Positions 23,043-28,604 of a DNA stretch of 28,604 bases are shown piece after piece. The stretch comes from a virus. Made by a program: the position numbers and the translations under genes. The stretch spans positions 1 to 28,604 of the IMG/VR virus record IMGVR_UViG_3300023257_000090. The stretch is one strand, 5' to 3'. The notes beneath the pieces are model-generated. The model made no database searches and was not told the origin of the DNA. It saw only the letters and a list, made by a program, of their open reading frames with translations. Each line of letters starts with the position of its first letter. Position 1 is the stretch's first letter.

Positions 23043-24211
23043 TGGGATATCCTTTTTTAAGTTGGGAAGCTAAAATATTCACCCCAGAAATTCTGGACGA
23101 TGTAACAATAGTAGAATCTATAGATATTTATCGACCAGCAAGACATTTTCAAGATCCATTCTATCCTAAAGATGATAATACCTTGTTGGATAGTCTTACA
23201 ATCGATAAACAAAATAAGACTTATACTCCAAGTACATTCACAGATGAGGCCACGCTGTCAGAAAATATAATAATACAAAGGGTGAGTGAGCATAGTGTAA
23301 TGCAAATATCTGAATCAACAACACTCTCAGACGATTTTAATTATTTCAAAAACCCCACAAAGACTATTAAACAATTTGATGATTCAGTAACTTTAGGAGA
23401 ATCAATCCGCATAGCGAGAGTGAAAGAGAGCACAGACATCTCAATAAGTGATGCTTTGGATCTCCTTGAAGCAATAGATGTGCATAGAGAATCAGAATCA
23501 AGAACGTTGCAGGTAGACAACACTGCCACATTAGGAGATTCATTCTCATACTTCAAAAACCCGACAAACACTATCAAACAATTTGATGATTCCATAACAT
23601 TGGGCGAAACAATTAAAATAGCAAGGGTGACAGAGATTACTAATATAGGGATTAATGATATCGCATCGTTATCTGAATCAATAGATATAAAGAGGAACGC
23701 AGAGGTGAGGACTTTGCAGATTAACGACAGTGTGGTTCTCTTAGACCCTTTTAGTTATACAAGAAGTGCGATAACGTTTTATAGGTTCTTTGATGAAGAA
23801 CTACAGATAGAGGATTCATTCGATACAGATAAGTCCAGACACGTATTCGTGGAAACTTTTGATGATGCAATAATCCCAAAGAGTACCTTGGCTATAAGAA
23901 GACAATCTGAGCAAACTGCAATAGATATGCAAGACACAACAACCGTTTCTGATTTGTTCACAATAACTCGTTCCGGCAGAAAGTTCAGCTTTTCAGTTTC
24001 AGATAAAATAACTAATTACGAAGGAACAACTATTAAGGCTGGGACCCGTGTTAGAAAATGGCTGTCTGAATTTGCACTCCAAACAGATATCTTTAAGAAA
24101 GAAGTCCACAAGAAGATTATAGACGTACCAACATTCACAGATGATCTTGATATTAATAAAATCATCCCACCAAAGTTCAGAAGACTTTATACGAGGTTAG
24201 TAATAACATGA
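23042..24211 (+). CDS. Repetitive tail-tip protein
   Basis: A 389-residue protein starting at ATG 23042, which overlaps the GLUG gene stop; the in-frame upstream part from 23015 is unlikely. It is built from repeats of about 35 residues with the sense (V/I)-x-D-(S/A)-x-(T/S)-L-x-(E/D)-x-(I/F)-x-I-x-R. Two larger units of 69 residues, containing YFKNPTKTIKQFDDSVTLG and YFKNPTNTIKQFDDSITLG, are tandem copies. The gene lies just before the hub gene and probably forms a tail-tip or spike-like element. No family is recognised. Confidence 0.6.
   Translation: MGYPFLSWEAKIFTPEILDDVTIVESIDIYRPARHFQDPFYPKDDNTLLDSLTIDKQNKTYTPSTFTDEATLSENIIIQRVSEHSVMQISESTTLSDDFNYFKNPTKTIKQFDDSVTLGESIRIARVKESTDISISDALDLLEAIDVHRESESRTLQVDNTATLGDSFSYFKNPTNTIKQFDDSITLGETIKIARVTEITNIGINDIASLSESIDIKRNAEVRTLQINDSVVLLDPFSYTRSAITFYRFFDEELQIEDSFDTDKSRHVFVETFDDAIIPKSTLAIRRQSEQTAIDMQDTTTVSDLFTITRSGRKFSFSVSDKITNYEGTTIKAGTRVRKWLSEFALQTDIFKKEVHKKIIDVPTFTDDLDINKIIPPKFRRLYTRLVIT
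23345..23758 (+). repeat. Two tandem 207-base units inside the tail-tip gene
   Basis: The segment beginning TTCAAAAACCCC at 23345 recurs as TTCAAAAACCCG at 23552, exactly 207 bases (69 codons) later. Identity is strong over the first 90 bases and weaker after, so the duplication is in frame and not very recent. The remaining third of the gene shows older, more diverged copies. Confidence 0.75.
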
Positions 24212-25692
24212 CACAGTATGATACATCCAAACAGATAATAGTAGAAAGGACAGCCGGCGAATCAAATGGAACAAGCAACTTTAAGATCTCTTTTGATAGT
24301 CCATTTGGTAAATATAATGATGAGTTTACTTTAAACCAGAAGGTAGAAGTATATTCCGACGAGGAAAACCCTCCAACGACACTTATTTTTACAGGGATAA
24401 TAGAGGACATAAGATTCAGTGGGCGGGGTGCAAAACAAACCGTTGAATTAACTGGTAGAGATTATGGGGCAATATTACAAGATATAATCGTGGATCCAAG
24501 AATTTTCAAGAACGCAGAAGCAAGCAAGATCATTGAATCATTAATGGCCCAGAACGTATCTCCCACACTCATATCCGTAAATAATGTAAACCCAACAACA
24601 ACAACTATAGAAAGGATAACTTTCAATGGAGTAAGTGTATTTGATGCAATAGATAGGGTAGCAAAGATCGCGGGATTTTATTTTTATGTAGACGAAGACA
24701 AAGACTTGCATTTTGTTGAAAAGGATACAATTCTATCTTCAGAAGTTTTAGATGATACAAACATAACTTCCGCAGTATTTAGAGAATCAGATCAAGAGAT
24801 TTATAATCAGATAACAGTATACGGGGCAAGACAATTAACTGGAGCAAAGGAAATATTCACTGTTGGGACAGATAATACTGGTTCAAAGTTTGATTTAACT
24901 TCAAAGCCATATAATGTTACAGTTAATTTAAGTGGTACAACAAATACACAACTGCAACCAGGGGGAATTGTTAACATTAGTAACCCAGCAGAACAAGATG
25001 TAAAGTTTTTAGTTGATTTTCAGCAAAAGGATGTTATCTTGACAAGTGGAACTACTGCAGGAGATAACACTGTACCAAATGGTAGTGTAGTCATAATTGA
25101 TTATCAGAGGAGTACTCCACTAATTAGAAGAACAAGGGACGACACAAGTATCGCAGCTTATGGGCCAAAGCATAAACTAATTGTAGATAAGAACATAAAA
25201 GACTTAGAAGAAGCAAGCATTGTAGCGTCATCAACCTTATCTGAATTGAAGGATCCCAAAATAGAGGGAAAGGTAGATGTTGCAGGAATAACAAACGTAA
25301 CGCCAGGCAACTTAGTGACTGTACATATTCCGGACCAAGGACAACCGAGCAAGCAATATGCAGTTTATAGTAGTATTTATGATCTAACACCGACGACAAC
25401 ACTAAGAGATAACACTACAAGTCTCAGATTGAATAAAAAAGTTTATGATTTTGCTGATACAATGAAAGAACAAATTTTAAGATTAAGAGAATTGGAAGCA
25501 TCAGACGTTGATACTTCGGTAACAAACATAGAAATCTCCACAGGAAGCGTAGGGGTGTCCGGGGCTTATCAGATAGTACAAACAAGCATTGGTTCTGGAT
25601 TTTACTTTAACATTCCTGGGCATGATGTATTAAATAATCCAAGATCTATATTGGGGCCATGGGTTGGAGGATCCGTAGTATTAAATGGATGA
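24208..25692 (+). CDS. Tail hub protein (gp27/late-control-D-like)
   Basis: A 494-residue protein with the hub fold order: an N-terminal beta domain (NFKISFDSPFGKYNDEFTL, then FTGIIEDIRFSGRGAKQTVELTG in segments, giving the characteristic GRDY), a helix with SVFDAIDRVAKIAGFYFYVDED and the start of a second barrel (DLHFVEKD), then a long C-terminal beta part. Such hubs form the trimeric centre of the tail tip. The C-terminal 100 residues are fibre-like. Start overlaps the previous gene by four bases. Confidence 0.75.
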   Translation: MTQYDTSKQIIVERTAGESNGTSNFKISFDSPFGKYNDEFTLNQKVEVYSDEENPPTTLIFTGIIEDIRFSGRGAKQTVELTGRDYGAILQDIIVDPRIFKNAEASKIIESLMAQNVSPTLISVNNVNPTTTTIERITFNGVSVFDAIDRVAKIAGFYFYVDEDKDLHFVEKDTILSSEVLDDTNITSAVFRESDQEIYNQITVYGARQLTGAKEIFTVGTDNTGSKFDLTSKPYNVTVNLSGTTNTQLQPGGIVNISNPAEQDVKFLVDFQQKDVILTSGTTAGDNTVPNGSVVIIDYQRSTPLIRRTRDDTSIAAYGPKHKLIVDKNIKDLEEASIVASSTLSELKDPKIEGKVDVAGITNVTPGNLVTVHIPDQGQPSKQYAVYSSIYDLTPTTTLRDNTTSLRLNKKVYDFADTMKEQILRLRELEASDVDTSVTNIEISTGSVGVSGAYQIVQTSIGSGFYFNIPGHDVLNNPRSILGPWVGGSVVLNG

Positions 25693-25704
25693 AAGGAGGA
25701 TAAA

Positions 25705-26055
25705 ATGGGAATAACAACAACCGCATTAAACGTAATCGCAGCGAATATGGCTGGCTCAGCCATTCCATCCCATATAGCAATAGGGATAGGAAGTACCGCA
25801 TTCACAAGTGGCGATACGGTACTTGAAAATGAAACAGACCGGAACCAGATAAATGAGTATGATTTAACGGCGAATGAGCAAGTGACTGTCATAGGAAACT
25901 GGGCACCATTAGAAATAAGTGGGACCATCCTAAAAGAATACGGAGTAATGACTGTCGGGAGTTCAATGTTGAATAGGGAAGTTTTAACAGGGAGTTTAGT
26001 GTTCGATGGTGAACAAGAACTTCAGATTCAACAAGTATTTAAATTGTATATTTAA
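25705..26055 (+). CDS. Paralog of the 'MAIGTGS' structural protein
   Basis: A 116-residue protein with a strong AAAGGAGG ribosome-binding site. HIAIGIGSTAFTSGDTVLEN and the closing LFKLY-like strand correspond to those of the 143-residue protein at 21101, so the genes arose by duplication or share a common virion fold. It is probably a tail-tip or baseplate-associated protein. Its stop codon overlaps the upstream element of the next promoter. Confidence 0.6.
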   Translation: MGITTTALNVIAANMAGSAIPSHIAIGIGSTAFTSGDTVLENETDRNQINEYDLTANEQVTVIGNWAPLEISGTILKEYGVMTVGSSMLNREVLTGSLVFDGEQELQIQQVFKLYI

Positions 26056-26106
26056 GTATAAAATTAAACAATCAATATTTAAAAAACAAAATTAACTTAA
26101 TATAAA
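26054..26106 (+). promoter_or_regulatory. Bipartite archaeal promoter for the collar-fibre gene (leaderless)
   Basis: AAGTATAAAA (26054-26063) overlaps the preceding stop. After 13 bases follows ATTTAAAAAAC (26077-26087). The TATA centre is 27 bases before ATG 26107, which fits a leaderless message; no Shine-Dalgarno sequence is present. Confidence 0.75.
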
Positions 26107-26925
26107 ATGGTAGAACTGTTTAGTCAATACGCGAGCGGGGTTCAATTAGCAGCAGGTGTGATAGCTGGAAGTACACTTGGGGTAAGTGGGCTCAATCCAA
26201 TAATCGATAGACTCAATTCTATTTCTCCGAGTGATGATCTTGTAAGCGGTACTGCATTGACAGTTTATGCCTCGGCAAGCAACCTTGGAGCACCAGTTGG
26301 AACTGTGGCATCATGGCTGAAAACATTAACCGGAACCCCAGCATTACCAGACAATTGGACAGAATGTGATGGTTCAGTAGTTAGCGACGGAGATTCGGTA
26401 TATGATGGGGAGACACTTCCAGATTTAAATGGAGATAACCGATTTCTACGTGGAAGTTCAAGCTCCGGATCAACGGGCGGAGCAGCAACACATACACATA
26501 CTGGTGGTAGTCATAGTCATAGTTTTAGTGATTCTTTTACAACTTCTTCAGATTCACATACCCATACAGTTAGTGTTAGTGGATCAACAAGTTCAGCAGG
26601 AGCGCACAGTCATACATTAAGTGGGAATACTGGGGATTGTGACGACACACATGATTTTGTAACCAGTGTTAGTGGCCCCGGGGTTACAAGTGTTAATTCA
26701 GCAGGTGGGGCAGATAATTCCCACGCGCATCCACAAATAGGAAGTACAAGCACTTATTCCAATCACTATCATACTTTCTCTGATACTGCAACAACAGGTT
26801 CAGACTCACATTCACACACAGGTTCGGTATCTGGAACAACAGGTGCGGGCGGAACAGGAACTACAAGTTCAGCGAGTACCCTTCCTCCTTACTATAGTGT
26901 AGTGTGGATCATACGAATTAAATAG
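26107..26925 (+). CDS. Collar-domain, histidine-rich tail fibre/receptor-binding protein
   Basis: A 272-residue protein. Residues about 70-125 are a phage tail collar domain (GTVASWLKT, PDNWTECDGS, LPDLNGDNRFLRGSSS). After that, H-x-H motifs repeat every 10-25 residues: THTHTGGSHSHS, SHTHTVS, AHSHTLS, SHAHPQ, NHYHTF and SHSHTGS. In T4 gp12 and related long-tail-fibre tips such H-x-H motifs bind metal ions that lock the trimer. The C-terminus ends in PPYYSVVWIIRIK, the typical end of collar-type fibres. It should recognise the host surface. Confidence 0.85.
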   Translation: MVELFSQYASGVQLAAGVIAGSTLGVSGLNPIIDRLNSISPSDDLVSGTALTVYASASNLGAPVGTVASWLKTLTGTPALPDNWTECDGSVVSDGDSVYDGETLPDLNGDNRFLRGSSSSGSTGGAATHTHTGGSHSHSFSDSFTTSSDSHTHTVSVSGSTSSAGAHSHTLSGNTGDCDDTHDFVTSVSGPGVTSVNSAGGADNSHAHPQIGSTSTYSNHYHTFSDTATTGSDSHSHTGSVSGTTGAGGTGTTSSASTLPPYYSVVWIIRIK

Positions 26926-26930
26926 ACAAA

Positions 26931-27089
26931 ATGAAAAAATACAATTGGAAAATAACTGCTAAGAAGTTTGGAATTATTGCATTGGAAATCCTGGTAGCAG
27001 GGGTTCTTTCTTATGCGACAGACCATCCAGAATTTTTAGTAATCGTTCCATTAGCTGAAGCATTTAGAAATTGGATCAAGCACAGATGA
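26931..27089 (+). CDS. Small holin-like membrane protein (52 aa)
   Basis: ATG 26931 to TGA 27089. Basic ends flank a central region of one long or two short membrane segments (FGIIALEILVAGVLSYATD, then PEFLVIVPLAEAF) and a C-terminal WIKHR. Size and shape match holin-like proteins of archaeal viruses. It overlaps the next gene by four bases (ATGA) and follows the fibre gene by five bases. Confidence 0.6.
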   Translation: MKKYNWKITAKKFGIIALEILVAGVLSYATDHPEFLVIVPLAEAFRNWIKHR

Positions 27090-27277
27090 AAGATGGGTGC
27101 TCTTACGGAAAAGTGACAAGACAAATAGTGACTGACATAAAAGATGATATTCAAAGCATAAAGGCAGATCTTAAAGATGTTTCAAATCACTTTCATAATC
27201 GACTTCCGACTTGGGCGTCTGTGGTATTAACCCTTCTTGGGATCGCCCTCGGAGCATTATTATCTGCACAGTTTTAG
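27086..27277 (+). CDS. XhlA-like small membrane protein
   Basis: A 63-residue protein starting at ATG 27086 (the open frame from TTG 27071 is less likely). Residues 15-38 form an amphipathic coil (DIKDDIQSIKADLKDVSNHF). Residues 44-62 are a transmembrane helix (WASVVLTLLGIALGALLSA). This coil-plus-anchor order is that of XhlA-type haemolysin/holin partner proteins. It probably works with the preceding membrane protein in host lysis or membrane permeabilisation. Confidence 0.6.
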   Translation: MKDGCSYGKVTRQIVTDIKDDIQSIKADLKDVSNHFHNRLPTWASVVLTLLGIALGALLSAQF

Positions 27278-27307
27278 TATAAAACCGATTAATCAATATT
27301 TATAAAA
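27275..27307 (+). promoter_or_regulatory. Bipartite archaeal promoter for the last fibre operon
   Basis: TAGTATAAAA (27275-27284) includes the preceding stop codon. After 13 bases follows ATTTATAAAA (27298-27307). The predicted start is near 27328, giving a leader of about 91 bases with a hairpin at its first bases. A second possible TATA box ATTTATATAT lies at 27380-27389, about 35 bases before ATG 27419. Confidence 0.7.
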
Positions 27308-27327
27308 CAAATTTGCGATGTTTATAT

Positions 27328-27352
27328 GTGTCGTGAGGACCGCCTTCGACAC
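27328..27352 (+). other. Hairpin at the predicted 5' end of the last fibre transcript
   Basis: GTGTCG (27328-27333) pairs with CGACAC (27347-27352). Inside, GAGG pairs with CCTT (one G-T pair) around the loop ACCG, with a single bulged T. The stem is GC-rich in an AT-rich leader, and it starts exactly where transcription from the TATA box at 27298 is predicted. No T run follows, so it is not a bacterial-type terminator. Confidence 0.55.
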
Positions 27353-27418
27353 TTAAAATACAAAAACAAACAGGAAAATGATTTATATATTCAAACAGAG
27401 AATTGAAAGGAGGATTAA

Positions 27419-28099
27419 ATGACTTATACATTATCAGACGGTTTAAGAGATAGAGAATACAATAAGTTCGTAGCAAACGCAGGATCAATATCTTCTGTAG
27501 CAGTATCGATAGTTTCTGGAGGAAATTTCTTTATTGGTTCGGTAAGTGCAAATGTTGATGCAGTATATATCCAATCAGGAAATAACGTACACCTTGGAAG
27601 TGCTTGGTCGCAGGTAGGTTCTGTTTTAGTTACTAACGTAACAGAAGTTGGAAGTTTAGCAGTACAAACAGTTGATGGAACAGTAATAACTGGATCAGCA
27701 GTAGTTGTTGAAAACTTTGGAGATTTGGGAAGTTCGGTAGTAGTGACTAACGATGTGGTTGTGAATGGATCTGTGGTAACATACAAAGACGACACAAACT
27801 ATATCAAGGAACTTAGAAACGCAACATCGATTTCGGCAACAACAACAGATCTATGGGCTGCAGGAGCAGGAAGCAAAGCAGTAGCAACAGACATAGTGGC
27901 ATCAATCGGAAGTCCGGCAAACAACTTGACAATTTCAACAGGTGGATCAGACCTTTATACAGTATTCCTTGGAGAGAATGGTGGATTTGTGACAAACTTG
28001 CAAACACCAATAGAAACAGCGGTTGGAGGTTCATTTGCTTTGACAACAACAACTGTGGGAAGTACATCGGTAACTCTTACAGGATACAACATAATTTAA
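27419..28099 (+). CDS. Beta-rich fibre-like structural protein
   Basis: A 226-residue protein with a strong AAAGGAGG ribosome-binding site. The first 120 residues have the same Gly/Ser/Val repeat style as the protein at 9226, including VDAVYIQSG and NFGDLGSSVVV. The C-terminal half resembles a small receptor-like beta domain: AAGAGSKAVATDIVASIGSP, then TISTGGSDLYTVFLGENGG. It is possibly a fibre subunit with the GLUG gene as partner. Shared segments with 9226 suggest a common attachment shaft. Confidence 0.65.
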   Translation: MTYTLSDGLRDREYNKFVANAGSISSVAVSIVSGGNFFIGSVSANVDAVYIQSGNNVHLGSAWSQVGSVLVTNVTEVGSLAVQTVDGTVITGSAVVVENFGDLGSSVVVTNDVVVNGSVVTYKDDTNYIKELRNATSISATTTDLWAAGAGSKAVATDIVASIGSPANNLTISTGGSDLYTVFLGENGGFVTNLQTPIETAVGGSFALTTTTVGSTSVTLTGYNII

Positions 28100-28105
28100 T
28101 AGAAC

Positions 28106-28604
28106 ATGACAGACATTGCAAGCTGGGCAGATTTCAGCGGAATTAGTACTGACCTTAGTGGAGACTATGTATTAACTACTAATCTATCCTCTTCGGATGC
28201 AGGATGGGCAGGAATAGGTAGTCCTTACACTCCATTCGGTTTCATTAGTGGGGTAAGTTATACTACATTTACTGGAACATTTAATGGAAGTTATTTCACA
28301 ATATCAGATATACATTGTGTTAAAATTGTAGATAGTTACATTGGGATGTTTGCTAATCTTTCTGGTTCAGCAGAAGTAAAAAATGTTGGGGTTGTTAATT
28401 CTACGTTTAATGGATATGGTGATGCTGGGACAATTGCTGGTAGAAATGCGGGACTTATTGAAAATGTTTATTGTGACACAAACTCTTCTGCTGAAAGTGT
28501 TACTGCTGGAGGAATCGTGTCAACAAACACTGGAAGTATTTTAAATTCATATAAAGCAGGAACAACAGCTTCTGCGTTTGATGCAGGAGGAATTGTATAT
28601 AGCA
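28106..28604 (+). CDS. GLUG-like repeat protein, 5' part (3' end outside window)
   Basis: An open frame starts at ATG 28106 and runs off the window end, covering 166 codons. Its N-terminus (MTDIASWADFSGISTDLSG) is followed by the GLUG/beta-helix order: TFTGTFNGSYFTISDIHCV, YIGMFANLSG, AEVKNVGVVNS, GTIAGRNAG, LIENVYC, AGGIVSTNTG, SILNSYKAG, AGGIVYS. It is likely a second adhesin or fibre tip and resembles the protein at 22104 in fold, not in detail. Confidence 0.75.
   Translation, partial: MTDIASWADFSGISTDLSGDYVLTTNLSSSDAGWAGIGSPYTPFGFISGVSYTTFTGTFNGSYFTISDIHCVKIVDSYIGMFANLSGSAEVKNVGVVNSTFNGYGDAGTIAGRNAGLIENVYCDTNSSAESVTAGGIVSTNTGSILNSYKAGTTASAFDAGGIVYS

Noticed and set aside
23345-23758. CRISPR-like repeat
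   Set aside because: The 207-base units are in-frame protein repeats with no spacers.
27328-27352. Rho-independent terminator
   Set aside because: No T run follows, and the stem starts at the predicted transcription start, not after a gene end.
1-28604. DGR template repeat inside the window
   Set aside because: Reading for the conserved 3' part of the variable region (GGTCGGGTAGTTTTCGTGAG) on both strands found no second copy; any template must lie outside.

Overview
The window is one strand of a compact, AT-rich tailed-virus genome or provirus (Caudoviricetes, HK97 capsid lineage), and every supported gene reads on the + strand. The transcription signals look archaeal. AT-rich TATA boxes of the form ATTTAAAAA sit about 25 to 27 bases before start codons, so several messages are probably leaderless. 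U-rich stretches take the place of hairpin terminators, and Arg AGA/AGG and Ile ATA codons are common. The host is therefore probably an archaeon. DPANN or another low-GC archaeon is my guess; it is not shown by the sequence.

Bases 1-2826 hold accessory genes: the end of a GT4 glycosyltransferase, a TM2-domain membrane protein, several small overlapping unknown genes, and a 145-residue protein whose C-terminal coding end looks like the variable region of a diversity-generating retroelement (DGR). Bases 2831-2940 are non-coding and strongly foldable. Bases 2941-7212 form a packaging operon: ParB-like/DNA methyltransferase fusion, probable small terminase, second methyltransferase, large terminase.

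Bases 7265-14444 form the head module: portal-MuF fusion, two fibre-like genes, four small genes, prohead protease with an acidic scaffold-like tail, a decoration-type protein and the major capsid protein, followed by a U-rich terminator. Bases 14514-18567 carry a small gene, head-tail connector candidates, a free-standing HNH nuclease, a tail terminator, a tail tube protein and a two-part tail chaperone with a CCCTTTG -1 slippery site. Bases 18567-26055 carry the tape measure and the tail-tip, hub and fibre proteins. No sheath gene is seen, so a siphovirus-like tail is likely. Bases 26107-28604 carry a collar-domain, histidine-rich fibre, a two-gene holin/XhlA-like cassette, another fibre protein and a GLUG-repeat protein cut by the window end.

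The strongest unusual signals are: (1) the DGR-like variable region at 2040-2150, with no template repeat or reverse transcriptase in the window; (2) a shared two-part promoter whose upstream 10-mer occurs in both orientations; (3) hairpins at or close to the predicted transcript starts of the genes that are not leaderless; and (4) the tail-chaperone frameshift.
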